Origin: Rhynchopus sp. YZ270_cl-10 | Taxonomy: Eukaryota > Euglenozoa > Diplonemea > Diplonemida > Diplonemidae | NCBI GenBank assembly: GCA_964035575.1 | Contig: OZ037878.1 | Location: forward strand, 434,001 to 498,000 | Direction: 5' to 3' | DNA length: 64,000 nt | Part shown: positions 19,801-31,788 of the stretch, piece by piece | How positions within the stretch are numbered: position 1 is the first letter of the stretch | Layout: the number at the start of each line of letters is the position of its first letter | Program-made: the position numbers and the translations under genes | Notes under the pieces: model-generated | Databases searched by the model: none | Told to the model about the DNA's origin: nothing | What the model saw: only the letters and a program-made list of their open reading frames with translations

Positions 19801-21030
19801 TCAAACGCTTTGCTCCATCCGGTAGTGTCTTCTTGGGGAAATTTGCCGTGCCGGCGTGTAGCTGAGGTTTGCCTTGCTGAAGTTGAGACTCGGCACCACC
19901 ACATGGTTTGCGCCCACACGGTCTGGGGAGCGGGACGCGACGTTCAGCGTATTCTCTATCTGGTCTGCAGTGTAGCCACCTCCACTGTACACACTACCTC
20001 CCCCAAACATCCTCCTCCTTACCCCATGCACCTCTGCACGCTGCGGTGCGGCCGGTTGAAACACCGACTGAGGCGACCCTCCGACCGTTCTTCGGATGCT
20101 CGACGTAAACACACCACCTTCACCTCTCGCACTACCTCTTGCACTGTCCCGCGCAGTTCCTGCCACAATATTTGAGGACTGCACACGAACACGCCGCTGC
20201 AACACTGCGATACGCTCTTCAAGAGAAGACGTCGTGCTAACCTCCCTCTCAGGTGCAGTGTTACACCGCTCCTTTTGTGATCGAAGCTTTATTTCCGACA
20301 GCGTTTCACGGAACCTCGGTGGCGACACATATGACTGTGGTTTTGGCGATGCAGGAATCACCTTAGGTGATGCATTTGCCTCCCATTCTAAGTCTTTCAC
20401 CTCCCCAGCTCGGTGCCGGCTAGCCCCAGTACTCGCCATGTAGTGTGGACGAAACGCTTCTTCTATTGCCGCATTTTTACAATAACTCAATTTTGTATGC
20501 ATTTGTAATATAACCGCTGGGTACGACCTCGCAAACTTTGCCCATTCACGCCATGAAACCCTCCCAGTTTTTGTCGTATCCGCCTCTTGAAACCATTCGT
20601 ATATAATTGAGGTGGGCACTCCTATATGACCAACCCGCACCACATTCCTCACATCCCCTGCATCGATGTACCCTTTATTGTTCACATCAAGGATATTGAA
20701 TACCAGACGGGACCTCGCTTTTAATGGAATATCCGATTCATCGTCGCGCTCTCCGTGTTGGAGGACCCGAAGGGTTTGGCCGCTGTGGAGAGTGGATGTT
20801 TCGATGAGTTCTTGCCATACCCCGGTATGGGTGTCAAGAACTTTGAGGCATTGTACTCGAAACGGTTGGGCTCGTTGATGTGCACCTTCGTCCATACGGA
20901 GTTCTATCTTTTTCTTAAGCTGTCCCATAGACGGTCGACCACGAAATTCTAGGATTTCAGAAATGACACCTCCACCAACTCCAGTTGCGTTGACGCGAAC
21001 ATCAAAGGTTTTCCCCACACCGCTTCCCAT
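19801..21030 (-). CDS. BILBO1-like/EF-hand protein, 409 aa
   Basis: Residues about 1-92 fit the ubiquitin-like N-terminal domain of BILBO1 (flagellar pocket collar protein of trypanosomes): ILEFRGRPSMGQLKKKIELR, then LKVLDTHTGVWQELI and GQTLRVLQ. A pair of EF-hands follows (about 105-175): loop DVNNKGYIDAGD, then DTTKTGRVSWRE. BILBO1 has the same order (N-terminal domain, EF-hands) before its coiled coil. Here the rest is a Ser/Arg-rich region with a short coiled-coil stretch (SLEERIAVLQRRVRV). There are no membrane segments. It is probably a calcium-responsive cytoskeletal protein; orthology to BILBO1 itself is not claimed. The ATG at 21030 begins MGSGVGK, which could be N-myristoylated. Confidence 0.82.
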   Translation of the reverse strand: MGSGVGKTFDVRVNATGVGGGVISEILEFRGRPSMGQLKKKIELRMDEGAHQRAQPFRVQCLKVLDTHTGVWQELIETSTLHSGQTLRVLQHGERDDESDIPLKARSRLVFNILDVNNKGYIDAGDVRNVVRVGHIGVPTSIIYEWFQEADTTKTGRVSWREWAKFARSYPAVILQMHTKLSYCKNAAIEEAFRPHYMASTGASRHRAGEVKDLEWEANASPKVIPASPKPQSYVSPPRFRETLSEIKLRSQKERCNTAPEREVSTTSSLEERIAVLQRRVRVQSSNIVAGTARDSARGSARGEGGVFTSSIRRTVGGSPQSVFQPAAPQRAEVHGVRRRMFGGGSVYSGGGYTADQIENTLNVASRSPDRVGANHVVVPSLNFSKANLSYTPARQISPRRHYRMEQSV

Positions 21031-21100
21031 AAGAAAGGGTAGGGGAGTAAAGGAAGAGAAGGAGAGCTAAAGAATTTATGAGGGGGAAAAAAACAAAGAA

Positions 21101-21221
21101 AGGTTTATAAGATGACCCAGACTCTCTGTGCTTGACCAAAAAGGGAAATGGTGTGAAAATAATTAGATGAACGAACCTAAGTGCTTAAGTGCTGATTCGC
21201 TATCAGATGGTGCTTAGTCAG
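21101..21221. repeat. Two family A variants
   Basis: 21101-21137 (AGGTTTATAAGATGACCCAG, then CTCTGTGCTTGACC) and 21161-21221 (TTAGATGAACGAACCTAAGT ... GGTGCTTAGTCAG). Both are within 200 bp upstream of the start of the EF-hand gene. Confidence 0.65.
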
Positions 21222-21420
21222 GGGGTAGGGAGGGGGGGATTTTGAAAGGAATAGTTACAAGGGGGTGGGGTATTTTGTGTAAATAAAATAGAGGCAAAAA
21301 ACGTCGAAAGATAGGGGAAAGGGATGGTTAATGTAGGGTGTTGGTAGGGGAGGGGACGAATGCCTGAGGAGTGTGGAGGGGGTGAAAGTAAGTTTTTTGA
21401 CGTGGTAGCATGGAGTATAT

Positions 21421-21549
21421 TCCACCTGATTTTTACCCCGCGTATAGGCGCGCATAGCGCGTAAAGGCGCGTAAAGGCTGGGAAAAATGGGTGGGGTTTG
21501 GCCTATACTGGCCTTTACGCGCCTATACGCGGGCCAAAAATCAGGTGGA
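21421..21549. mobile_element. 129-bp miniature inverted-repeat element
   Basis: Ends TCCACCTGATTTTTACCCCG and its inverse (CGCGGGCCAAAAATCAGGTG, then GA). The middle holds repeated GCGCGTAAAGG and GCGTATAGGCGCG words that extend the arms. Flanks share TAT on both sides, a possible 2-3 bp target duplication. Same ends as the element at 6908-6989. Confidence 0.75.
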
Positions 21550-22194
21550 TATTGATGAAATGGGAAGTGAAAAAGGAAGAGCGGAAAGGAGGGGGGGATA
21601 TTTGAGTAATTGTAATGTAGCGAAAACTATAGAATGGGGGCGGGAGTTCTTTACTTTTCGTTCATTCAACTTGGTTTGTGACAAAAAAAAAGGGGGGTTT
21701 TGCCGTAATAAAAGATAGGGGAGGACAGCCTCTGGGGGGGCAGGTGTACAAAAAAGGGATCCGGGGTTTTTTGTTTATTACCGACAAAACTCTCTAAAAA
21801 ATGGTACAAAAAAATTACTATCAAAAATGGGTACAAGATAATTTGGAGGCGTGTAGCATGCCTCTGTGGTCCGAAGACCGCCTAAAAAGGACATCGGGGG
21901 TCCACCTATTTAAGGGTCCAGATCTCTCATTCGTTAACGGAATACAACCATTGTTTTTTTTTTGCATTCTGCTTTTGCACACTCTCCACACAAGATATGA
22001 ATGTATATGCGACTAAAACGCATTATACACTTTCCTTTGCAATGTAATAACAATGTGGGTGGACACTACAACACATAACCACCCTGACAGCTTTTGCCCA
22101 ACGGTGTCCCCGTCTACCGACTTTGTGTAGATTCCCTTTCGTATCATGATCACAAAAGATTTACCATAATGTCGCAATACATTTTTTAGCTATT
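21550..22194. other. Intergenic spacer, no gene seen
   Basis: AT-rich spacer downstream of the coiled-coil gene. No gene, hairpin family or inverted repeat was recognised. Confidence 0.55.
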
Positions 22195-23328
22195 TTATCG
22201 AATCTTTCTTCTAGAAGTTCTCGAAGGGGCAGAGCGGATGAGAGGTGCATTGTGCTTCCATTTGCCCTGCAGGTCTAGCACAGTGGTGCCTATGTTTCGA
22301 AGGGTTTGCTCGCGTTTAACGTCAATGTCTGTTGCCTTGCGTTGCAACACATCAAGCTTCGAGACCTCGTTGCTTATGGTTTTAAGCTGGTTTAACGCCG
22401 AATCTGCCAGATGCAAACGCTCTCTGTACACTGTGTTCTCATATGTGAGTTCGTCTCTTTCCGACGCCAACGTTCTCGTCTCCTTCTTCAGCATAGCCGC
22501 ATGCCTCTCCAACCTCTCAATCTGCTGCAACGCCCGAAAGCTCTCCACCTCCTTCTTCTTCGCAGGCTTTTTATATACGTTTTGCCGCTCCTCTCTCTCA
22601 ACGACGCAATACGACCTCCTTGGGGCCACCCTTTTCCTTTCAATTTCCATCCTCTCAAAATGAGCAAATTCTGGGGCCTGCACTTCACTGTGCGAACGCC
22701 GTGGGGGTGCCACCCTCTTCTCCTCCCTCTCCTCCCTCACCTCACGACGCAGCCCAATATCGTAATGACTACTGCTACTGGTATATTCCATGGGAGCTTC
22801 ACTGTGCGACCGCGGGGCAGGTCTAGTGGACCTTTGTAAATCTTGTCTCATGGTTTTTCCTATTTTCCCGCTGGAATCACTGATGTGGGGTCGGTTGCGA
22901 GGGGGTGATGTCCTTTTTGATGACTTTACCGCGTAGAGGTCGATTAGGGTGTCGAGCCTTCCGATCAACTCTGTGTGACGTTGCGTTTCGTGGTCTGCGT
23001 TGCTTTTGAATGCGAGTGCGACGGTGCGCCAGTCGTGGTGGCTGCTGGATTCGCTTCCTGCGAGGGATCGGGATCTGCCGCTTTGGGCTGTGCGAGGGGG
23101 GCTGACCCTCGGGTGGCGGGAGGTAGGAAGGTGGTGTTGGTGTTGGTGGTGGTAGTGCTGCTGTGGTGGTGGGGGCGGTGGTGGTGGTGCAGGTCCTGGT
23201 CCAAGTGCCTCCCCTTCTGCAAGACACCGCGAACACACACTCCCCTCAGAACCAAACTCCTGATAAGACCCCACCCCCATCCCAACCAACGTTGTTGTGC
23301 CGGCGGAATCGCAGCTGCGTGCTGCCAT
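22195..23328 (-). CDS. Coiled-coil protein with polyproline and His-rich N-terminus, 377 aa
   Basis: The start at 23328 (MAARSCDSAGTT) is chosen over upstream codons because the upstream extension is only translated homopolymer tract. About residues 45-75 are polyproline followed by a Gln/His run (PPPPPPPPQQHYHHQHQHH). The middle has near-repeats of a short basic motif (VAPPRRSHSEV, VAPRRSYCVV, RPAPRSHSEA) that looks like a phosphorylation or docking site. From about residue 245 to 345 is a coiled coil (QQIERLERHAAMLKKETRTL). There are no enzyme motifs or membrane segments. Family not recognised; a cytoskeletal or scaffold protein is the simplest inference. It lies 245 bp downstream of the giant IQ gene. 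Confidence 0.8.
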   Translation of the reverse strand: MAARSCDSAGTTTLVGMGVGSYQEFGSEGSVCSRCLAEGEALGPGPAPPPPPPPPQQHYHHQHQHHLPTSRHPRVSPPRTAQSGRSRSLAGSESSSHHDWRTVALAFKSNADHETQRHTELIGRLDTLIDLYAVKSSKRTSPPRNRPHISDSSGKIGKTMRQDLQRSTRPAPRSHSEAPMEYTSSSSHYDIGLRREVREEREEKRVAPPRRSHSEVQAPEFAHFERMEIERKRVAPRRSYCVVEREERQNVYKKPAKKKEVESFRALQQIERLERHAAMLKKETRTLASERDELTYENTVYRERLHLADSALNQLKTISNEVSKLDVLQRKATDIDVKREQTLRNIGTTVLDLQGKWKHNAPLIRSAPSRTSRRKIR

Positions 23329-23573
23329 TATTTTTTTTGTTCTCCCCCCTTTTTGAGATGATTTTGTGGGAAAAGGGAGGGATTTTTTTTTTTTGGAGAA
23401 AAAGAAGGGGGTGGAAGGGGAGGGCGTCATTGTAAACATATATTTTCTTTTTGGGAAAGAGTTGGGCCTGATAAGACCCAAAACTCAAATAAAAAATGGG
23501 TTAAAAAAAGAGTAAGCTCTCTATTCCACAATCCTCCACACTACAACCAAAAATTTTTCAACAAAAAAAAAAT

Positions 23574-26500
23574 TCACAAAACGGTTTGCGCAATGCGTGT
23601 TGCGGGACGTCGTTTGAAGCCGGAAGACTTCAGGGTTGTTGTGGTGTCTGTTAGGTTACGGTCCCATCCGAAATGGACTGATGCACATGTCACTGTTGCA
23701 CGCATCCAGTCGAGCAGGGCCGAGAGGAATGGGGTGGGGTGCAATGTGCACGACGGGCCGAGGAGACGGAGGTGCGCTGAGGCTGCTATGGCCTGCCTGC
23801 GGGAGATGCTTGTAGGCGGGAGGCGCCGTATTGAGTCTACGAAGGTGTGGTTGAGGAGGGCGCGGAAGGCGGTGCTGTGGCGGAAGTCTTCTCCCTCTGT
23901 GCTGGGGTCTAGCGCTACGCCCAGAAGGATGCACGCTGCTGCAGCAATGTGCTCATATTTACCACGCAGTGAGACGTCCACCGTCCGTGCCGCCACAACA
24001 TCCCCGCCCGCCACCCCATCAAGGCTATGTCGTGCCTCATAGGCAGCGCTCTCCATCGTCGTCGCTTCCTTCAGCAGCTCGCGTTCCTTCTTCCTGCTCT
24101 TCCCGGTGGTGGCCTCAGAGCGGTTGAGGTGCATCTTACGGATCGCATCGAGTTGTTGAAAGAACGGTTCCGGTTGGGCGATATGAGATCGGGTGAGAAG
24201 CAAGGAGCCGTGATGTGCACCTTGCCAATTTTGATGTTCAAAGTCGGTTAATCGAGCGGAAAGCAGCTGTAAATAAAAGATCCAAAAAAAAAATGAAAAA
24301 AATCCATACCGGAAGCAGCAATGAAGTGAAAAACTCTGCCACCGCTACAAACGTCAGGTCTGCCCGAACCACCTCCACTTTGTCCTCCTCCCAAGCAGTC
24401 TCATCCTGCACGGGGCCTAGCGCTGTCCATGAATATGCTTCGACCCCCTCTAGCCTATCGAGAAGGGGTTCACCATGTGTGCTTGCACCACTATGCCAAT
24501 CTTGACTGATGAACATCGGAGGCTCCTCTTGGTGAGAGAGGTAGGCGAGGGAGAGCGAAGAGATGGTGGAGAGGGGTACGTATCCGTCGCCGTCTTGCAG
24601 CTCTGCGTGGAGGTTCCAGATTGCGCGGAGGGAGGGTGAGGCGCCTTCAGACAATGCAAGAAAGCCACGTACCACCAAGCGCACCCTCGCAATGAAGACC
24701 CCAAACTCCTCCTCTGCAAGCATCTTCCCCAGCTCCACAAAGGCATTCAACAGCCCCTCCGTCTCAAGGTCCTTCTCCCCACTCCACCCCATGCTCTCAG
24801 AATACCCATCCGTCTCGCAACGCAGATACACAAACGTTTCCCTATACAAAGCCAACACCTGCTTCAACTCCGCCGCCCCTACCCTACACTCCGCCGGCAC
24901 AACAGGACTCCACAACTGCACTATCGTCTCCCTCACCAAATTCTGCCTTGGATCCAGCCCCTTCCTCTTCATCGTCAAAACCTGAGTAGGAGGGTACACA
25001 AAATGCCGCAACACCTGCCTCTTCCACCACGTAGTCACAACACCCACCTGAGAGCCAGGAGTACAATGATGCCCTGGAGGGTCTGCAATGACAGACAATG
25101 CTTCGGAGGCAAATGGTGGGAGGCTCTCTGTGGTGCTGTTAGCAAAGCATTCCACGGCAGGGGAAGGCGTGGAGAATGGTTTGCTTTCGAATGCGGAGGC
25201 GCGGGAGGAGACGACCTTCACGTTGTTTCCCATCAGTTTTGACATTGTAGGTAGGGTCGCTGCGAGACCTAGACCTGCAGGGAGATGTGCAGAGCGTGGT
25301 GCAGCCCGAAGCTGTTCTTGCAGAGGTGTCGTTTTTGGTATTGGTGGTGCCGTAGAGGCAAGTGCTGTAGGCGCCCAAAAACACGCCTTTTTACGCAAAA
25401 CATAACGCAAAAAATCGTCCCACACTGCCTCCTCCTCAAAGCATAATACCTGCCTCCCATGGCTTTCCTCTCTCCCAGTTTCTTCCCGGTCATATACGAG
25501 GAGTGCTGCCTTTTCGTCTAGCTCCTTCTGTTTTAGAAGAGCCTCTGCTTTGTCCTCTTTTTCTTGCAAAATGCGGTTCCGTTCTGCGACTGCTGCCTCC
25601 CCTGCGGATTGCACCTCTGCAGACAGAAGGGCCGCACGCTGGTCATGCTCTGCGTCTTTTATTGCACGCCCTGCTGTTTTCTCTTCTTGCACTATGGTTA
25701 AAACGTCTGCCGGGCAAAAGAGATTTCCTCGGGGTTTGACCGGAACTGCGTTGGAGACCCCACGGAGGGTAGGAAGAACGACACGCTCTTGAAGAGATTC
25801 GAGGGCAACAGCGGCAATGCGTTTCCGTCGTGCTGCAACATCGACACCTCCTCCAGCCACCCGAGAGAGATGCATCCGAAATGCCCCTTCCGTTGCCGGC
25901 GCATCTTCTCTCTTAAACTGCATCCACAATGTGTCCCTCTCCTCGACTTCTTCTTTCTGCAACGTTCCCCTCGCTCGATTCTCCCCAGGCATTAGTACCG
26001 CGGTAATCCTATAGAAGGTGTGTTGCTGCGCACTTTGCACATCATGCATATGGCTAATGAACATACAGGATGCATCAAAAAGCCATTTTGTTTCGATTTC
26101 GCATCTACCCTTAGAAACTAATGGAAGTAAGGTTGCAAGAATAGAGCGAATGTGAATAATGTGTTCCCAATGAGCGGATTCTTCCCAAGACCAGGCACTG
26201 CGGAGGTTGTGTTCGCCTTTGCAGATGATGGTTTGGATATTGTGAATTTCTGTGGAGAGAATGCAGGATCGTGAGCGGTCTTCGCCATCTGCCACCCTGC
26301 TAAGAAATGCAAGTAGTTCGGAGTGTTCTCTGTCTTTTCGCGCAACTTCGGCGGATTCTGCTCCGACTGATTCGGATTGATAGATTTCAAGGCGAGAGGA
26401 GGCTTCTTGACCGAGGATGTCTCTTCGGTATTCGCATCTTGCCACATCAAGGCGTTGTATGGAAACATCCAGCGCCCGGCCATAGTGGTGTACCGCACCT

Positions 26501-29500
26501 TTAAATTTTGAGACCATGGCATCGCGTACAAAGCTTTCTTTCATGAGAACTTCGCTTCGTGACGTGGCTTCGCTTGAATGAAATGACTCTGAACTGCACA
26601 GCGCTGCCTCATACGTGGAGATGCCACTGCTCAACGCGATGTGCACATCATGCCGGATGGTTGCCTCTTCTCTCATGTATTTGTTCCGCTCGATGCCTTC
26701 CTCTGTGAAAACACAGGAAGACCTATTGTGAGTGTCAGCTGTATGCGCACGTTGCCATTCTGCGTATAGTCCTGCGAACATTGTGTTCCGTGTATTCCGA
26801 TACTGTGTCTGAAGGGCAACTCTCATTTCGGATTCGAATTTACCAAATGAACAGCGTTCGTCGTGCATAACAGAGGGGAGAAGAGATGAAAAGTCGCGAC
26901 AAATTGAAAGACGTTCACCGCGTTCTGCTGCAATTTGATTGAGACGGAGAAGGTGTTCATCGGTGTGTTGAAGAACAGATTTCTTTCGCAGAATTGACTC
27001 TACCTTGAGAAATCTTGACGGGTTTAGCTTCTCTAAGGATTTTACTTCATTTTGTTGTACTTCAGATCGTCTGCGGTATTCGTTTGTTTGAAGTGCAGCT
27101 TTTTGTCCGGATCGTCGTTGTCGCATCTTTCTTCCGCTAATACGTAGGCTCAATGCGGCGGCAATGTTTAAGTGTTCGAATTCGTCAGATTCTTCGGAGG
27201 ATACGACGGATCGAGTAGTGTCCTCTGTGATACAGAAGTTCTCTCTATCATTGCGGTGCTGCGCGCCTATGATGTACCGGCGTTCTTCGCGTTCGGTTGC
27301 TTTTAGTGGAATTTTTTCGGCGGCAGCAGCCTTTGTTTCGTATTTAATGAAGAGGAGAAAGAGCTGCAGAAGGTCGTTTCGAGCGAGATAGCATTGTGTG
27401 TCCGCAAGGTGCGCCCGGGAGAGTTGTTCGGAGAGGGTGAGGCGGGTGACTTCCTCTGCAGCAGTGCGGTCGGTGTGTCCTGCAACACCATCAAGGATAA
27501 TGCGAAGAGAGTCCCCAAAGAAGTTCCGAGAATGCGCCATCTGCTCCAATCGGGAGAACGCAATAAGCTCGCGCTCTTCGCTTTCCTTCGCAATGCAGGG
27601 GCGAACCTTTTCGACAAAATTGCGTGCAACCATGCCTCTCACGCAACTCTGAATCTTTTGTGCGCTCGCAAACCGCAGGGCTTCACGCTGTGAATGCAAT
27701 ACCATATATCTTTTGCGAGCGGCGCGTCTCCTGGATAAAAGCTGTAGCGTCACTGCAGCACGCTCTGTGGTCTCTACCGCCTGCTCTTCAGCTAACACAT
27801 TGCTCTCTTCGAGAAACATTTTATGCGCATCACGGCGTCTTTTCAATGCTTTCCTCGCACTCCAAATTCGAACCTTCTTTTGCACTACCAATGCGGCAAT
27901 GCCTTGTTCACGCATCCACTCCTGCCTGGCCAACTCTCTGTCACGCAAATGACATAACAACCGATGCATATACGAAGCGCGTTCACAAGAGGCCCTGCCA
28001 ATACGTTGTAAAATTAACGAAATGTGCTGCCGTTCGGCGTACCCTTCTCTAAGAAGGCATCGAGAAGGGAAGGCGCGCCCTACCCTTTGGATGACCCCGG
28101 TCGCTTTGAGGTAGAGCAGACGCTGTTCCTTTGCGCGGCGGTGTTTCTCAAAGATGAGGTCGTCCTTGACGAGGAGGAAGGCTTTCTTTGTGCGGTAGCC
28201 GCGGAAGATCGCTTGGATGGCGACGGCAGCTTCTTGTTGTGCTCGACGAAGGATGCGGAAATCTTGCGCATCACCTCCGGTCCGTAAAATACGACATCTT
28301 CGTCTTGCCTGCCGTCCCCTTTCGTAACGTTGTATAGTGCATATTGCACGATGTAGCCGGACCCCTTCTTGCACTTCAATGTCTCTTTCGGCTTCGATTC
28401 GTGCACGCAACTCATCGCGAAGTCGTTTTAATCGTACTTGCAACTCAGTTGTTACCTTTTTTTCTTGTAAATCGACGCTATGTAAGGCAAGGACACCCCG
28501 CGCCGCGCTTTGGATGATACAAGAGTTTCGTCGATATAACTCTGCTTGGGCTGCTGCTACGGCACGCAGATCGGATAACACGGCGTAGCATTGTTTTGTT
28601 CGTGCAAAGCTTTGTACTGTAGTGGCGCTGTCAACCTTATGGAGATGAGCTAACCGTAGAGTATCAGAATATTGTCTCGCTTTATAACCTTTCCAAAGAG
28701 ATTGGATGCGTTTCGCAGCGTTTTGCTCTTCGCTCGAATAGACCCGATGCTTTGGCTGCCCTATACGCTGATTCTGTTTAAAGTACAGTTCTTTATATGC
28801 AGATTTTCTGTCCCGTTTTCTTTTGATATTTGCGTATTTTGCGATAAGATCCCGAGCCGCAGCGGACGTAGAAATTCTACACAACGAAGCTCGACCTACC
28901 TTTTGCAATACACTTAACCCATGCTCCTCTTTCCACGACTGCACTACAATGAGCAAACCCGCTGTATAAAAAGCCGACCCTTTCACTACACCCACTGCAT
29001 AGGTCGCAAAGAGATTTCTCCGTACAATTAGACCACGGCCTAACCGTTCTAATAAGGGGACAACCCGGGCGAGTTCTCGCTCTTCTCTGTATTGTTCTAG
29101 GCGTTGCCTTCGTGAGACATCTTCTTGTCTGGCTTGGCGAACGACTCGGAGGCTGGAAGAACGGAGTTGGAGATAGGCCCCTTCTGCATCTATCTCTGCT
29201 ATGGCACGGCGTTGTTTTACTGCAGTTGCAAGCGCGCTTTGTGAGTCAGCCTCTTGTTGGCTATGTGGCATAATACCACGAAGACGGCGGAGATGTGCCA
29301 CCTCATCCCCTCGCACCGCATCGGCATACGACAACGCCCTCAACACCTCAACCGTTTTCTTACTGTTATACAACGCAAAGGTCCTCCTCCTCCCCTTCTG
29401 CCCAGCTCCTACCCTCCGTAAGGTCTCAATTTTCAAAACAATTTTTGAAGTACACAGCATCAGGACAGAGAGAGACGCTGTTATTGTGGTGTGGGAAATT

Positions 29501-31251
29501 TGTAGACGCCGTGCTGTGTATTGAGAATAAAGATGGAGTCGGATTGCAGAAGATTTCGCGATTTTTATGATGTGGTGGGTTGCATGGTGTTGGCATGATG
29601 CGGTGGCTGCCATCAACGCGGTTGCAGCAGATATGAGAGGTATGGCTGTCTCTCTGGTTGCAGATCTGCGGTGGAGGAGGGCGCGGAGAAGGTTTCGGTC
29701 GTTATGCGCTCTGCAGAGACGCTCGAGGGTTTCGATGCTACGCACCTCGCGGACCGTGCAGGAGAGCAGAACGATCATACCACCACACACCGCATGATGT
29801 GCAACCATCCTCTGCGCACCCCGTCTCAGCGATTTCTCTGCAATATCCAGTCTTCCTTTCAAACCTCGGCTTGATCGAATTAATAGGGCAGTAGAAGAGC
29901 GAATACTGTTTCCAGAAACGGCGGCGATGGCGGCGCCGGCAAGCATGCAGGCCTCGCAGACCGCATCGCGTGTAGTCGCTGCGACCGCTCCCTCGCATAC
30001 TGTGGATAATACTCCAGCATACATCGCAGGCATAAAGAACCGTTCATAGCTCTGCGCCAACTTCATCTGTTCCAAACAAGGATCCAACACCACCACCACC
30101 GCCGCAACCACCGCAGCACAACACCCCAGAAACATCACCCCGCTATACACCATCAACGGCGGAGGCACCGTACTAACAAAATACGGCTCCTCCGTCTCAA
30201 TCAAAAACGTCGAACTCGGGTCAAATTTGTGTACCGGCATATCTTCAATCGAAAGGGTACTACTCGGGGTAGCGCGGAGCTGCAGAACCCTATCCGAAAA
30301 GGTTCCCTCGAGAGACGCAGTATCGATCGGAGCCTGAAAATAGAAGACAACGAAGGCGCGGCGTGTATCTGCTGCGAGACACACCCTTGCGTAGTATGGT
30401 GTCATCTGCACCGTGGTCATCTCTAAACACGCAATCTCTGGCAACGCAAGGGAAAATTCCACACAATTTGCGGGCTCCTCTTGCATTTCGTGCCCCCAAC
30501 ATTTTTTTTCCACTGCCTCTTCCGTTGGAATCGAAACATACAATGTGCGCGAAACCTCTGCAAAATTCGCTGTCGAAAACGGAGCGTGCAATAACCTCTC
30601 ATCTGGCAACAAATTATCAAGATCCGAGCGGAACAGAAGCACTCCATCGCAGGTCACTACTATCACACCTTGGGTCAGCTCGAGGGCACATTGCGCTGCC
30701 GCAGACATTTCTGGAACCGGAATTTGGAGGAGTGTATCAAGCGGGCGGCACCACCGGAAGACTTCACGGTTTTGGATAAGACGACGTTGCCAGAGGTCAG
30801 AGGTTTTTACCTGGAGGGATGAGAGGAGAGCAACACAGGAGACTGCAGCAATGCGAGCAACGCGCTTCGCGATGAGCTCTGAGAAGGAGGAGCAGGCACG
30901 GAGGTGGGTTGCAATGTCTTCGTCGCTGCTGTTGCCGTGCAGGCGTGCTTTCATTATATCAATGACAGTAGCGTAGCAAACAGCAGCACTGTCAAGCTGC
31001 TCCGCAGCCAAGCAAGCATCCCCCATCTCCCCACACAGCCCCGCATACTCCAGGCTCCCCTTCCCAAAGCCCTTCTTCGCTGCCTGCACTGCGCAGCCCC
31101 ATAGCTTGACCGACTCCTCCATCTGCCCCAACGCCACCCTTTTGCGTGCATTTCTAGTCAACAAACGAGCCTCCTGTTGTGAATTCCGTGCCTGCATCTG
31201 TTGATTCGTGATATACCCAGAAGGCCCTCCTTCATCATCTTCGTCAAGCAT
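23574..31251 (-). CDS. Giant IQ-motif protein, 2,544 aa, one 43-bp intron
   Basis: Exon 1 24310-31251 (2,314 codons) joins exon 2 23574-24266 (230 codons plus stop). The intron 24267-24309 is only 43 bp (GTATGG...TTTACAG), phase 0. Residues about 30-130 look like TPR-type helices (VKLWGCAVQAAKKGFGKGSL). A hydrophobic stretch at about 365-390 (GVMFLGCCAAVVAAVVVVLD) could be a membrane helix. About 845-1215 contain ten IQ-like calmodulin-binding motifs, for example AAKRIQSLWKGYKARQ, AAVAIQAIFRGYRTKKA and SAQKIQSCVRGMVARN. The rest is long charged helix with many Arg/Glu-rich segments. IQ arrays of this kind bind calmodulin or myosin-type light chains. A cytoskeletal or axonemal scaffold is inferred. 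I see no motor, kinase or calponin domain. Confidence 0.9.
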
Positions 31252-31788
31252 TGTAGAGAAGGGAAGAGGGGGAGGGGGAGGGAGCTATCAGACGGTGGTG
31301 TGTGGAGAAGAAGAGAAGGAGGGGGAGGTGTGTTGCACCAAGAAAGAAAACCTCCCCCGTAGCAGGGTTGTTCACATTAAGAAGCGAAAGGCCGTCTTCC
31401 CAAGTTCTGTTGTGTGTTTTGTGTGGGAAAGAAGAAAGTGGTATGTGTGTCATCAGAGTCGATCAAGTTAACAGAAACGTTGAAAAGGTTTGTCAATATG
31501 TCTAGGGGAAATGGAAGTTGGAAACAGCACAGACAGGTCTCTTGCCAAGGTTGACAGGCAGATGTGAGGGAGTTACCCAAATGACCGCCAGAGGACCTTG
31601 TCCTCAATCAAATGATACCTTCTTCTTTCAGGTTGGGGAGGGAGGTGGTAAAAACGCTGCAGAAACTCTCGAGGGAGGTGGGAATGTCTTGTTTTGTCTG
31701 TTTTGTGTTGCGACTGAAAAACAGGGGTCTGCGAACCCTGCTTCCCTTTCCTCAGAGGGCTCTGTGTCTGCATGAAGACGCTTCCACC
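31252..31788. other. Intergenic region with LRR tail fragment
   Basis: Spacer between the IQ gene and the LRR array. From about 31733 it matches the C-terminal tail region of the LRR genes (GAACCCTGCTTCCCTTTCCT). The homology breaks off abruptly upstream of that, so the tail of LRR copy 1 has been replaced or lost. Confidence 0.6.

Noticed and set aside
22620-23285. Frames antisense to the coiled-coil gene rich in Pro/His
   Set aside because: Mirror translations of its polyproline and His-rich codons; no independent support.
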